DNA of 64,000 nt from CAWGOF01 sp963824225. Its GTDB lineage: Bacteria > Acidobacteriota > Polarisedimenticolia > Polarisedimenticolales > Polarisedimenticolaceae. Location: positions 372,001 to 436,000 of the forward strand of contig CAWGOF010000003.1 in assembly GCA_963824225.1 (NCBI GenBank). Direction: 5' to 3'. The notes beneath the pieces are model-generated. The model was not told the DNA's origin. It was given only the letters and a program-made list of their open reading frames with translations, and searched no databases. Below, piece by piece: positions 53,993 through 63,361 of the stretch (positions within the stretch are counted from its first letter, which is position 1; each line of letters begins with the position of its first letter). A program made the translations under genes and the position numbers.

Positions 53993-56122
53993 ATGCGCCA
54001 GGTCCTGCAGCACGTGCGGTCGGGTGAGCTCGAGGTCGCCGAGCTTCCCGCGCCGAGCGTGCGGCCCGGGGCGGTCCTGATCCAGACGCGGGTGTCCTTG
54101 ATCTCGGCCGGCACCGAGCGGATGCTGATCGAGTTCAGCCGGGCCAACCTGATCCAGAAGGCCCGGCAACAGCCCGAGCGCGTCCAGCAGGTGCTGGACA
54201 AGATCCGCGCCGACGGCTTGGCCCCGACCCTCGAGGCGGTGTTCCGCAAGCTCGACCAACCGCTTCCGCTCGGATACTGCAACGCCGGTGTCGTGCTCGA
54301 CGTCGGGCCGGGCGTCACGGATCTGCGGCCCGGGGACCGCGTGGCGAGCAACGGCGCGCACGCGGAGATCGTCTGCGTTCCGCGCCACCTGTGCGCGCGC
54401 GTTCCGGACGGCGTGTCCGACGAGGACGCGTCGTTCACCGTGCTCGGAGCGATCGCGCTCCAGGGGCTGCGCCTGGCCGCACCGACGCTCGGCGAGACGT
54501 TCGCCGTGTTCGGCGTCGGCCTCCTCGGGCTGCTCACGGTCCAGCTGCTGCGAGCCAACGGCTGCGAGGTGCTGGCGATCGATCCGAACCGCGCGCGCCT
54601 CGATCTGGCGCAGCGGCTCGGCGCCCGGGCGATCGACGTCGCCGCCGGGGCCGACCCGGTCGCCGCCGCGCGCGCGGCGACGGGCCGGGGCGTCGACGGT
54701 GCGTTGATCACCGCGTCGGCCGAGGGCGACGCGATCGTCCATCAAGCCGCCCAGGCCTGCCGCACGCGCGGACGTATCGTGCTCGTCGGCGTCGTGGGGC
54801 TGAACCTCAGGCGGAGCGACTTCTTCGAGAAGGAGCTGTCGTTCCAGGTGTCGTGCTCCTACGGGCCAGGGCGGTACGACGAGGCGTACGAGCAGCTCGG
54901 GCGGGATTACCCGGTCGGGCACGTGCGCTGGACCGAGGGCCGCAACTTCAACGCCGTTCTCGGCGCGATGCACGACGGTCGGGTGACGCCCGCAGCGCTC
55001 GTCACGCATCGGTTCCCGCTCCCCGACGCCGGACGGGCGTACGACGTCGTGCGCTGCGACGCGAGCGCGCTCGGCGTCCTGTTGCTGCACCGTGGCGAGA
55101 GCGCGCGGGCGCCGGTCGTTTCCGTGCGCCCGGCGACGGCGCCGACCGAGCGCGACGTCGTCGTCGGCCTGATCGGCGCGGGCTCGTTCGCCCGCTCCGT
55201 GCTGCTGCCGGCGCTCGGGCGTACGCCGGCGCGCCTGGCCTACGTGGCCAACCGCGAGGCCGTCGCCGCACGCGACGCCGCGCAGCGCTTCGGCGCCGAG
55301 CACGCCGTGACCGACCACCGGCTCGTGCTCGACGATCCGCGAGTCGATGCGGTGCTCATCACGACGCGGCACGACCGGCATGCCGCGCTCGTGTGCGAGG
55401 CGCTCGCCGCCGGCAAGCACGTGTTCGTCGAGAAGCCGCTGGCCCTCGACGAAGGCGAGCTCGAGCGCGTCCGGGCGGCGGTCGACGCGGCGCCGGGGCG
55501 TCAGCTCGTCGTCGGGTTCAACCGGCGCTTCAGCCCGCACAGCCTGGCCGTGCGGCGCGCGCTCGCCGGTCGAAGCGGCCCGCTGTGCATGAGCATGACG
55601 GTCAACGCGGGCGAGATCCCGCACGACCACTGGATCCACGATCCCGCGCGCGGCGGCGGACGCATCGTCGGCGAAGGGTGTCACTTCCTCGACCTGCTGG
55701 CGTGGATCGCCGACAGTCCGATCGCGACCGTGTCCGCATCCGTCGCCGGTCCGGATGCGCCGCGCGAGGATCACATGGCGATCGCGCTGACCTTCGCCGA
55801 CGGCTCGGTCGGGGCGATCCAGTACTTCTCGAACGGAGCGAAGGCCTACGCCAAGGAGACGCTCGAGGTATTCTCGGACGGTCGCGTGCTGCGGCTCGAG
55901 AACTTCCGACGCACCCGCGCGTTCGGCACGCGCGGGTTCCGCACGCTGCGCACGCTGCGCCAGGACAAGGGCCACGCGGCCGAGATGACGGCGTTCGTCG
56001 ATCGCGTGGCCGCGGGCGGCCCGCCCCTCATGCCGTTCGACCGCCTGCGCAACGTCAGCCTGGCGAGCTTCGCCGCCATCCGCGCGGCGCGGGAACGGCT
56101 CGTGCTATCCATCGAGACGTGA
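53993..56122 (+). CDS. Two-domain oxidoreductase: zinc-type alcohol dehydrogenase fused to Gfo/Idh/MocA
   Basis: A 709-residue fusion. Residues 1-365 form a medium-chain dehydrogenase with the opening MRQVLQHVRSGELEVAELPAPSVRPGAVLIQTRVSLISAGTER, GYCNAGVVLDVGPGVTDLRPGDRVAS and the Rossmann motif VFGVGLLGLLTVQLLRANG. The usual structural zinc cysteines are absent, as is typical of these bi-domain proteins. Residues 382-709 are Gfo/Idh/MocA: GLIGAGSFARSVLLPALG, EKPLALDEGELERV, DHWIHDPARGGGRIVGEGCHFLDLLAWI. Such fusions usually lie beside heparinase II/III genes in exopolysaccharide loci. They probably act on a nucleotide sugar or an oxidised polymer unit. The stop overlaps the heparinase GTG start. 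Confidence 0.9.
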   Translation: MRQVLQHVRSGELEVAELPAPSVRPGAVLIQTRVSLISAGTERMLIEFSRANLIQKARQQPERVQQVLDKIRADGLAPTLEAVFRKLDQPLPLGYCNAGVVLDVGPGVTDLRPGDRVASNGAHAEIVCVPRHLCARVPDGVSDEDASFTVLGAIALQGLRLAAPTLGETFAVFGVGLLGLLTVQLLRANGCEVLAIDPNRARLDLAQRLGARAIDVAAGADPVAAARAATGRGVDGALITASAEGDAIVHQAAQACRTRGRIVLVGVVGLNLRRSDFFEKELSFQVSCSYGPGRYDEAYEQLGRDYPVGHVRWTEGRNFNAVLGAMHDGRVTPAALVTHRFPLPDAGRAYDVVRCDASALGVLLLHRGESARAPVVSVRPATAPTERDVVVGLIGAGSFARSVLLPALGRTPARLAYVANREAVAARDAAQRFGAEHAVTDHRLVLDDPRVDAVLITTRHDRHAALVCEALAAGKHVFVEKPLALDEGELERVRAAVDAAPGRQLVVGFNRRFSPHSLAVRRALAGRSGPLCMSMTVNAGEIPHDHWIHDPARGGGRIVGEGCHFLDLLAWIADSPIATVSASVAGPDAPREDHMAIALTFADGSVGAIQYFSNGAKAYAKETLEVFSDGRVLRLENFRRTRAFGTRGFRTLRTLRQDKGHAAEMTAFVDRVAAGGPPLMPFDRLRNVSLASFAAIRAARERLVLSIET

Positions 56123-57780
56123 CGCTCGCCGATCTGCGGATGCGCTGGCACTTCGTGCGCCACACGCGGCCGCGCCAGATCGTCGCTCGCTTGGCCCTCG
56201 GTGCGCGGCGGGCGGTGCGGGACCGGGGTCTCGGCCCGCGGATCGTCGTCTCGGGCGCGGCGATCGCCGACGCGCCGCCCCCGCCGCTCTTCCCCCCGCG
56301 AGCGGGGCTGGTCGTGTGGGACGACGGCCTGCCGCAGCTGCAGCTCGTCGGGCTGTCCCATCCGTGGGTTGCGCCGTACGTCTGGCATCCCGCGGGGTGG
56401 CCGCGGGGGCGCCTCGAGACGCTCGTCCTGCATTCGATGGAGTACCTCGAGGCGCTCGACGACGCGACCTTCGCCGCGACCGTCAGGAGCTGGATCGAGG
56501 CGAACCCGGCGTCCGAGCCGGGCGGCTGGCGCGATGTGTGGAACAGCTGGACGCTGGCCACGCGCTGCGTCGTCTGGATGCAGGAGCTCGCGCGCCGCGG
56601 CGCGCGTCTGGGGCTCGATTTGCGGCGCGCGATCGCCAGGTCGCTCGAGGAGCAGCTCGAGTTCCTCGCGCGCAATCTGGAGCACGACCTCGGCGGCAAC
56701 CACCTGATCCGCGATGCGAAGGCGCTGGCCTGGGCCGCGCGGCTCTTCCGCGGCCCGGGTGCCGCGCGGTGGGGCCGGACCGCCGAGCGGCTGATCGAGC
56801 GCGAGCTCGGCGAGCAGGTCCTCGCGGACGGCATGCACTTCGAGCGCAGCCCGGCGTACCACGGGGCGGTGCTCGGCGATCTGCTCGAGTGCGCGAGCGT
56901 CCTCGAATCGGGTCCCGTGCGCGATCGGCTGATCGAGACGCTCGGTCGCATGAGCCAGGTCCTCGCCGACCTGACGCACCCGGACGGCCAGGTGAGCCTG
57001 TTCAACGACGGTGGGCTGCACATGGCGCGCCCGACGCCGACGATCCTCGACGGGTACCGCCGGCTGACCGGGGTCGTGGTCGAGCCCCGGCCGTGGATCG
57101 ACCTCCCGGCGGCGGGCTACTTCGGACGGCGCGAAGGCGCGGACTACGTGCTCGTCGACTGCGGCCGGATCGCACCGGACCACCTTCCGGCCCACGGCCA
57201 CGGCGACGTGCTGTCGTTCGAGTGGGATCTCTCGGGCCGCCGGCTGATCGTCGACGCCGGGGTGTGCGAGTATCACGGCCCGTGGCGTCCGTATTCGCGC
57301 TCGACCCGCTCGCACAACACGGTGACGGTCGACGATGCGGACCAGTGCGAGTTCTGGTCCGCGTTCCGCATCGGGCGGCGTCCGCGTCAGGTCCACGCCG
57401 AGCGGCGGGTCGAGGACGCGCGCCTGATCGTCGACGGCTCGCACGACGGCTACGCCCGGCTGCCCGGCCGCCCGATCCACCACCGTACGCTCGAAGCGAC
57501 CGCGGGCCGGCTCGACGTCGAGGACCGCGTCGTCGGGGGCGCGGGACAGGCGGTGCGGGCGCGGCTCCTGTGCCATCCGGACTGCGCCGTTCAGCCGACC
57601 AAGGACGGCGCGCACCTCACACGCGACGGGGTGCACGCCCGGCTACGCACGGCGAGCGCCCTGTCGATCGTGCCCGCCTGGTGGATGCCCGACTTCGGCC
57701 AGCGCCTGGCGACGAGCCAGGTCGTCCTCGAGTACGGCGCGGCGCCGTGCGCCGGACGATTCACGCTCGAGCGCGCCTGA
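56119..57780 (+). CDS. Heparinase II/III family protein (alginate-lyase-like)
   Basis: A 553-residue polysaccharide-active protein. The N-terminal alpha-barrel holds VWNSWTLATRCVVWMQEL and the HDLGGNHLIRDAKALAWAARLF core, with YHGAVLGDLLECASVL. The C-terminal beta-sandwich includes the catalytic-type HGHGDVLSFEWDLSGRRLIVDAGVCEYHG and RSTRSHNTVTVDDADQCEFW. No secretion signal is seen, which is usual for the homologues inside EPS clusters; it may act on nascent polymer at the membrane or be exported by another route. GTG 56119 overlaps the stop of the two-domain dehydrogenase (GTGA). A uronic-acid lyase role is a family-level inference. Confidence 0.87.
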   Translation: MTLADLRMRWHFVRHTRPRQIVARLALGARRAVRDRGLGPRIVVSGAAIADAPPPPLFPPRAGLVVWDDGLPQLQLVGLSHPWVAPYVWHPAGWPRGRLETLVLHSMEYLEALDDATFAATVRSWIEANPASEPGGWRDVWNSWTLATRCVVWMQELARRGARLGLDLRRAIARSLEEQLEFLARNLEHDLGGNHLIRDAKALAWAARLFRGPGAARWGRTAERLIERELGEQVLADGMHFERSPAYHGAVLGDLLECASVLESGPVRDRLIETLGRMSQVLADLTHPDGQVSLFNDGGLHMARPTPTILDGYRRLTGVVVEPRPWIDLPAAGYFGRREGADYVLVDCGRIAPDHLPAHGHGDVLSFEWDLSGRRLIVDAGVCEYHGPWRPYSRSTRSHNTVTVDDADQCEFWSAFRIGRRPRQVHAERRVEDARLIVDGSHDGYARLPGRPIHHRTLEATAGRLDVEDRVVGGAGQAVRARLLCHPDCAVQPTKDGAHLTRDGVHARLRTASALSIVPAWWMPDFGQRLATSQVVLEYGAAPCAGRFTLERA

Positions 57781-57783
57781 CGT

Positions 57784-59016
57784 ATGCGGATCCTGTTCCT
57801 GTCGCACTACTTTCCGCCCGAGGGCAACGCGCCCGCGGCGCGGACGTACGACAACTGCGTGCGCTGGGCCAAGGCCGGCCATGCGGTGACGGTCGTGACC
57901 GGCGTGCCGAGCCATCCGGCCGGCGTCGTGTTCGCCGGATACCGCAACCGCCTGCGCCAGCGCGAGACCGTCGACGGGGTCGAGGTCGTGCGCGTCGGGA
58001 CGTACCTCGCCGCGAACCGCGGTACGACGCGGCGGATCCTCAACTACGTGTCGTACATGCTCAGCGCCAGCGCGTTCGCCTCGGCCCTGCCGCGGGCCGA
58101 CGTCGTCGTCGCCACGTCGCCGCAGTTCTTCTGCGGCTGGGCCGGCGTCCTGACGAGCCGGCTGCGTTCCGCGCCGTTCGTCCTCGAGATCCGCGACCTG
58201 TGGCCCGAGTCGATCTCGGCCGTCGGAGCGCTGCGCAACCGCCGGCTGCTCGCGTTCCTCGAGCGGCTCGAGCGCACGATGTATCGCGCGGCGACCCACG
58301 TCGTGACCGTGGGCCAGGGCTACCGGCGCGAGCTGTTGGCGCGCGGGGTCCCGGACGCGCGTCTCACGGTGATCCCGAACGGCATCGACCTCACGCGCTT
58401 CGCGCCGCGTCCGCCTGACGCCGAGCTCAAGCGCTCGCTGGGCCTCGACGGACGGTTCGTGGTCGGCTATAGCGGGACGATCGGAATGGCCAGCGGCCTC
58501 GACGTCGTGCTGCGCGCGGCGCACAGGCTCCGCGAGGTCGGGCGCGACGACGTGGCGTTCCTGCTCGTCGGTGACGGCGCCGTTCGCGAGGAGCTCACGG
58601 CCCAGGCCCGGCGCGCCGGCCTCGAGCGCGTCGTGTTCGCCGGACGGCAGGATCCCGCGCGCATGCCCGCGTTCCTGTCGGTCTGCGACGTGTGCCTCGT
58701 GCACCTGCGAAAGCTCGAGCTGTTCGCGACCGTGCTGCCGTCGAAGATCTTCGAGGCCGCGGGCATGGCCCGCCCGATCCTGATCGGCGTGGGCGGCGAG
58801 GCGCGCGAGATCGTCGAGCGTGCCGAGTGCGGCGAGTACGTCGAGCCCGAGAACGACGGAGCGCTGGTCGAGGCGGTGCTGCGCCTGGCCGCCGATCCGG
58901 CCCGCCGGGCCGCGCTCGGCGAGGCCGGACGGGCCTACGTCGCCCGGCACCACGATCGAGACCGACTGGCCGCCGACTACCTGGCCCTGCTCGCGCGGGT
59001 TGCGGGCGTAGAGTAG
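57784..59016 (+). CDS. Glycosyltransferase family 4 protein (WbuB-like)
   Basis: A 410-residue GT-B enzyme with the WbuB-style opening ILFLSHYFPPEGNAPAARTYDNCVRWAKAGHAVTVVTGVPSHP, ATSPQFFCGWAGVLTSRLRSAPFVLEIRDLWPESISAVGAL, and VIPNGIDLTRFAPR. The donor half has VGYSGTIGMASGLDVVLRAAHRL and VLPSKIFEAAGMARPILIGVGGEAREIVERAECG. Transfer of an N-acetylated deoxyhexosamine or uronic acid is typical of relatives; the donor here is unproven. It lies 3 bases after the heparinase stop and continues into wecB. Confidence 0.9.
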   Translation: MRILFLSHYFPPEGNAPAARTYDNCVRWAKAGHAVTVVTGVPSHPAGVVFAGYRNRLRQRETVDGVEVVRVGTYLAANRGTTRRILNYVSYMLSASAFASALPRADVVVATSPQFFCGWAGVLTSRLRSAPFVLEIRDLWPESISAVGALRNRRLLAFLERLERTMYRAATHVVTVGQGYRRELLARGVPDARLTVIPNGIDLTRFAPRPPDAELKRSLGLDGRFVVGYSGTIGMASGLDVVLRAAHRLREVGRDDVAFLLVGDGAVREELTAQARRAGLERVVFAGRQDPARMPAFLSVCDVCLVHLRKLELFATVLPSKIFEAAGMARPILIGVGGEAREIVERAECGEYVEPENDGALVEAVLRLAADPARRAALGEAGRAYVARHHDRDRLAADYLALLARVAGVE

Positions 59017-59050
59017 GACTGCCCGGCGGATCGGGCGAGGAGCGCGAGGG

Positions 59051-60163
59051 ATGCGAATCGTCAACGTCGTCGGCGCGCGGCCGAACTTCATGAAGATCGC
59101 GCCGCTGATGGCGGCGTATCGCGCGTGGCCTGGGATCGAGCCGCTGCTCGTGCACACGGGCCAGCACTACGACCCGGCGATGAGCGAGCTGTTCTTCCAG
59201 CAGCTCGGCATCCCCGAGCCCGACGTCAACCTCGGCGTCGGCTCGGGCAGCCATGCGGTCCAGACCGCCGAGATCATGCGCGCGTTCGAGCCGGTGCTGC
59301 TCGACCGCCGACCGAGCGCCGTGGTCGTCGTGGGCGACGTGAACAGCACGATCGCGTGCGGGCTCGTGGCGGTCAAGCTGGGCGTGCGCCTCGCGCACGT
59401 CGAGGCCGGCCTGCGCAGCCGGGACCGCACGATGCCCGAGGAGATCAACCGCGTGCTGACCGACGCGATCAGCGACCTGCTGTTCTGCACCGAGCGCGCG
59501 GGCGTCGACAACCTGCTCGCCGAGGGCGTCCCGCCCGAGCGCGTGTTCCTCGTCGGCAACGTCATGATCGACACGCTGCTGCGCAACCGCGAGGCGGCCG
59601 ATCGGTCGACGATCTTGACGCGGTTGGCTCTCGAGCCTCGGGGCTACGCCGCGTTGACGCTGCACCGGCCGTCGAACGTCGACGACCCGGCGGTGTTCGG
59701 CCGGATCCTCGATGCGCTCGACGTGATCGCGCGCGACCTGCCGATCGTGTTCCCCGTGCACCCGCGGACCCAGCGGGCCCTCGACGCCGGGCCGCTCGGG
59801 CCTCGCGTGCGCGGCAACCCGGGCCTGCGACTCGTCGAGCCGTTGGGCTATCTCGATTTCCTCAAGCTCATGGCCGACGCGCGGATCGTGCTGACCGACT
59901 CGGGCGGCGTGCAGGAAGAGACCACGATCCTGCGCGTGCCGTGCCTGACGTTACGCGAGAACACCGAGCGTCCGGTGACCGCGGAGATCGGATCGAACCG
60001 TGTCGTCGGGACCTCGCCCGAACGGATCCTCGCCGCGTACCGCGAGATCTCGGACGGCCGAGGTCCGCGCTGCGAGGTGCCACCGTTGTGGGACGGACAC
60101 GCGGCCGAGCGGATCGTCGAGATCCTGGCCCGCGAGCTCGCCGCGCCGCTCAGAACAGCTTGA
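59051..60163 (+). CDS. wecB: UDP-N-acetylglucosamine 2-epimerase (non-hydrolysing)
   Basis: A 370-residue cytoplasmic epimerase that interconverts UDP-GlcNAc and UDP-ManNAc. It shows NVVGARPNFMKIAPLMAAYRAW, LVHTGQHYDPAMSELFFQQLGIP, VVGDVNSTIACGLVAVKLGVRLAHVEAGLRSRDRTMPEEINRVLTDAISDLLF, the catalytic-site LTLHRPSNVDD and PVHPRTQ, and LTDSGGVQEETTILRVPCLTLRENTERPVT. UDP-ManNAc could be oxidised by the WecC/WbpA-like enzyme at 36 kb. A GAGGG ribosome site precedes ATG 59051. The stop lies 14 bases inside the convergent next gene. Confidence 0.95.
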   Translation: MRIVNVVGARPNFMKIAPLMAAYRAWPGIEPLLVHTGQHYDPAMSELFFQQLGIPEPDVNLGVGSGSHAVQTAEIMRAFEPVLLDRRPSAVVVVGDVNSTIACGLVAVKLGVRLAHVEAGLRSRDRTMPEEINRVLTDAISDLLFCTERAGVDNLLAEGVPPERVFLVGNVMIDTLLRNREAADRSTILTRLALEPRGYAALTLHRPSNVDDPAVFGRILDALDVIARDLPIVFPVHPRTQRALDAGPLGPRVRGNPGLRLVEPLGYLDFLKLMADARIVLTDSGGVQEETTILRVPCLTLRENTERPVTAEIGSNRVVGTSPERILAAYREISDGRGPRCEVPPLWDGHAAERIVEILARELAAPLRTA

Positions 60164-63100
60164 GCACGAGGAAGAAGAACTCGTCCGACCCCTCGAGATC
60201 CGGGATCTCGGAGTCGAGCGCGCGCCCGTAGCTCAGGTTCAGCACGGTCTTCCACGGCCCGAGCACCGTCGCCGAGAGTCCCGCGCCGGTGAACGACGAG
60301 GTGCGGTCCGGGGCGCCGCGCTCGCGCACGCCCGCGGTCTCGACCACGGCGTCGAAGCGGATCGCCTCGAACAGGTTGAACGACCAGCCGCCTCGGCCGA
60401 TCCAGCCGCGATCGAAGCGCACGCCCGTCCCGGCGAACCCGTTGAGCCGGTCCTCGCCGAACAGGCTGAACTGGTACGAGCTGAAACGGTCCTGCCGCGA
60501 GCCGTCGAGCCAGTGGCCCTCGACGCGCAGCTTCTGGAACGCGGGCAGAAGCCACTCGCGGAACACGGTCGCGCTGTACAGCGCGAAGCGCTCCTCGACC
60601 GGCTCGGGGGCGCTCGGGACGTAGGTCGCGGTTTCCGGGTCGAACCGGACGAACGTGCCCGACGTGTCGTCGAACGGGCCGAACGCGGCCCAGTCCGAGC
60701 GCTCGTCCCACGACGCGTCCGCGCGGATCGTCCAGCCCTTGCGATTGAACTCGAGCTCGCCCCCGGCGCCCAGCGTGCGGTGGTCCTCGGGCAACACGAA
60801 GCGCACGCTCTGCCCCGGGTGGGCGGCGTTGTACGCGGCGAGAGCGACCGTCGAGTCCTCGTTGTCGTCGTACTGGCGAAACGCGAGTCCCAGGCCGAGG
60901 TTGAGCCGCAGGTACGGTCGCAGCGGGAAGCCGAAGCGCAGGCCGACGCGCTGCGGCCGCTCGTCGACCGTCTCGGTGTCGAGCCCCTCCTGGCCGACGA
61001 ACACCTGGTCCGAGAAGTAGATCGCGCTGGCGAACGCGTCGACCGTGGCGCTCGTGCCGTGGCCGATGTCGGGCTTGCTCGCGGTCAACAGGTACAGGAC
61101 CCCGCCGAGGAGCGCGTTGATCTGGATGTCCTTGCCCGCCAGGTCGTAGTCGAAGTAGTTCGCTCCGGCGAACGGCACGACGCCGTCCGACGACGCGTCG
61201 CGGAACGCCCCCGCCGCGGCGAACCACTGGTTCGAGTCGACCGGCTTGACCGAGCGCGAGCCGTCGGCGTTGCGCGCCAGGTAGCGGATCCCCTCGGGCG
61301 TGTCGCGCACCATCTTGTGGTCCGAGGCGTAGGCCGCCCGGCGCTGGGCCTCGAACTCGGCCGGCTGAGGGTTCACGTCGTAGCGCGCGAACGTGACCTC
61401 GCGGCGCACGACCACGGTCCGGCCACCGACGCTCCAGTTCTGCTGTCCGTTCGTTCTCTCGAGCAGCCGAAACGTCGTTCCGCTCGGGTCGAGCCGCGCG
61501 GCGTAGTGGTCGACCTCCTCGTTCGACAGCACCGGGGACTCGAGGCCGGTCTGGAGCAGCGCGATCTTGACGCGCCAGAACCCCTGCGCGTCGATCCACA
61601 CGCGGCCGTGGTACAGGCTGGTCCCGGGCGCGGGATCGGCCGGGCTGAACTCAAGCACGTAGGCGTCACGGCCGGCGATCGATTCGCGGCCGACACGCCG
61701 GTAGCGATACGTCCGGTCGAGCGTCAGGTCGAGCGGCAGCGTGAACACCTTCTCCGGCTGGATCAGCGGGATCTCGGGGAACTTGTCCCAGCGCACGCGG
61801 TTCCCGTTGACGCGGTAGCCGGTCTCCTCCCACTCGAGCTCCACGCCGCGTTCCCAGAAGTATCGGGCGTCGATCGATACGTCGATCGTGCTGCCGCCCT
61901 GGGCGAACTTCGCGTGGTAGTCAATCCGCGCCTCGGCGATCCAGCGCTCGAGCCGATCGTCTTCCGCGCGCTGGACCTCCTGGTACCGCGCCACGATCTC
62001 CTCGGCCGTCAGCTCGCGCGTGCCACTCGTCTCGACCTCCTGGGGTCCGAGGTCGAAGCCCGCGGTCCCGGTCGGCCGATCGTAGAGCACGGCGGCCGGC
62101 ACGACGCCGCGCACGATCGGCACGCTGCGTCCCCGTCCGCTCGACGCCGGTCGCGATCCGACCCGTTGCTCCTCCGCCGCCGACGGATCGAGCCACCGCA
62201 CGTTGTTGGCGAACGCGGTGTCGAGGACGATGCGATCGCCCGTCGCACCTCCATCCGGCGGCGCGCGGAGCCACACGATCGTCGCCGATCCGTCGGAGAA
62301 GACGAACGTGGCGAGGGCCTCGGCATCCTGCCGCGCCTCGCCGCTCGGACCCTCGAACTGCACGGCCCCGATCGGTGCCGACGCGAACCCGGGGGCGAGC
62401 GTCCGATGCGCGAGCCCGATCCATCGAAGGACGTCGGGCGTCGCCTGCTCCTCGGCTCGGACGTCGACGAGCGCGACGTGGGCCCCCGCGGCGAGCGCAC
62501 GTAGCGCCCCGGCGGGCGCATCCCACGCGCTCGCCGGCGCGTGCTCGACGTAGGCCCAGACGGTCGCCGCGGGCGGATGGGCGATGTTCTCGGCCACGAA
62601 GCTGCGGAGCGCCTCCGGGTCGCCCGTGGGCCCGACGCGGACCGCGACGACGTCCACGTACGCCGCGACGTCGCGGTCCCACAGCTCCCGGGCGCGCGCG
62701 ACGTCGCCCGCCGGGAGCGCGGCCTGCACGATGCGCGGGGCGTCCGAGGCCTCGGCGCGGATCGCCACGGCCGATGCCTTGAGCAGGAACGCGTACGCGT
62801 CGGCCGTCACCCCCGGCGCGAGGGCTCCGCCGATCTCGATCGCCTGGAGCCGATCGGAGAACGCTCGCACCGCCCCGCGTACGAACGCGAGCCACGCGTC
62901 GAGCGCCTGGGGCTCGACCGGGGACGGCACCCCACCCGCGGGCAGGTACGACGGGTGCGCCGGCTCGAGCGCGAGAACGACGGGCGAGCCCGAGCGGGTC
63001 ACGGAGTCGACCGTGTCTGCGAGGCTCGACCAGTCCGGGTTCCCGGGGTCGCGCTCGATCGCGTCCCAGCGCACGACGATCCGGACGGGGCCCGACTCGC

Positions 63101-63284
63101 CCTCGGGGACAACGCCCTCGGGGACGAGGTCCTCGGGAACGAGGGACGCCGCGCCGTCCCACGCGAAGCTCGTCCCGATATCAACGAGCCGCTCGGGTTC
63201 GGCGGCCCGAGCGTCGGCGACGACGCCGAGCCAGACCAGCACGAGCCAGACCGTCGATCGCGCTCGCCTCATGCGGGCGTGCAT
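60150..63284 (-). CDS. Exported fusion: degenerate TIM-barrel glycosidase, LolA-like domain, outer-membrane barrel
   Basis: A 1044-residue protein with a signal peptide (VWLVLVWLGVVADARA). Residues about 30-400 resemble clan-A glycosidases (IVVRWDAIERDPGNPDWSSLADTV, LDAWLAFVRGAVRAFSDRLQAIEIGG, VTADAYAFLLKASAVAIRA), but the NEP acid/base motif reads EIGGAL, so it is probably not catalytic. A short VPED/VPEG tandem lies at about residues 49-62. Residues about 435-650 resemble an outer-membrane lipoprotein-sorting (LolA-like) domain (YRYRRVGRESIAGRDAYVLEFSPA, YHGRVWIDAQGFWRVKIALLQTG). From about 680 to the end, alternating residues and a terminal Phe (FFLVLKLF) indicate a beta-barrel. Domain calls are by eye. 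Convergent with wecB, 14 bases overlapping. ATG 63272 is an alternative start. Role may be polymer handling at the outer membrane. Confidence 0.7.
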   Translation of the reverse strand: MHARMRRARSTVWLVLVWLGVVADARAAEPERLVDIGTSFAWDGAASLVPEDLVPEGVVPEGESGPVRIVVRWDAIERDPGNPDWSSLADTVDSVTRSGSPVVLALEPAHPSYLPAGGVPSPVEPQALDAWLAFVRGAVRAFSDRLQAIEIGGALAPGVTADAYAFLLKASAVAIRAEASDAPRIVQAALPAGDVARARELWDRDVAAYVDVVAVRVGPTGDPEALRSFVAENIAHPPAATVWAYVEHAPASAWDAPAGALRALAAGAHVALVDVRAEEQATPDVLRWIGLAHRTLAPGFASAPIGAVQFEGPSGEARQDAEALATFVFSDGSATIVWLRAPPDGGATGDRIVLDTAFANNVRWLDPSAAEEQRVGSRPASSGRGRSVPIVRGVVPAAVLYDRPTGTAGFDLGPQEVETSGTRELTAEEIVARYQEVQRAEDDRLERWIAEARIDYHAKFAQGGSTIDVSIDARYFWERGVELEWEETGYRVNGNRVRWDKFPEIPLIQPEKVFTLPLDLTLDRTYRYRRVGRESIAGRDAYVLEFSPADPAPGTSLYHGRVWIDAQGFWRVKIALLQTGLESPVLSNEEVDHYAARLDPSGTTFRLLERTNGQQNWSVGGRTVVVRREVTFARYDVNPQPAEFEAQRRAAYASDHKMVRDTPEGIRYLARNADGSRSVKPVDSNQWFAAAGAFRDASSDGVVPFAGANYFDYDLAGKDIQINALLGGVLYLLTASKPDIGHGTSATVDAFASAIYFSDQVFVGQEGLDTETVDERPQRVGLRFGFPLRPYLRLNLGLGLAFRQYDDNEDSTVALAAYNAAHPGQSVRFVLPEDHRTLGAGGELEFNRKGWTIRADASWDERSDWAAFGPFDDTSGTFVRFDPETATYVPSAPEPVEERFALYSATVFREWLLPAFQKLRVEGHWLDGSRQDRFSSYQFSLFGEDRLNGFAGTGVRFDRGWIGRGGWSFNLFEAIRFDAVVETAGVRERGAPDRTSSFTGAGLSATVLGPWKTVLNLSYGRALDSEIPDLEGSDEFFFLVLKLF

Positions 63285-63325
63285 TGTTCGCGGGCGCCCG
63301 TTCCCTTGTCAAACCCGCGCGCGCC

Positions 63326-63355
63326 TTGACACCCGTCGCCGCGCGTACCTACCTT
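63326..63355 (+). promoter_or_regulatory. Sigma-70-type promoter for the SAM hydrolase gene
   Basis: TTGACA (63326-63331), an 18-base spacer, then TACCTT (63350-63355). The GTG start at 63362 coincides with the predicted first transcribed base, and no ribosome site lies between, so the transcript would be leaderless. Confidence 0.5.
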
Positions 63356-63361
63356 CCTCAC

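Noticed and set aside
54391..56118. Long frame reading into the heparinase gene (up to 1129 codons)
   Set aside because: The upstream 576 codons are out of frame with the two-domain dehydrogenase and Arg-rich; the real start is GTG 56119 with a stop overlap.
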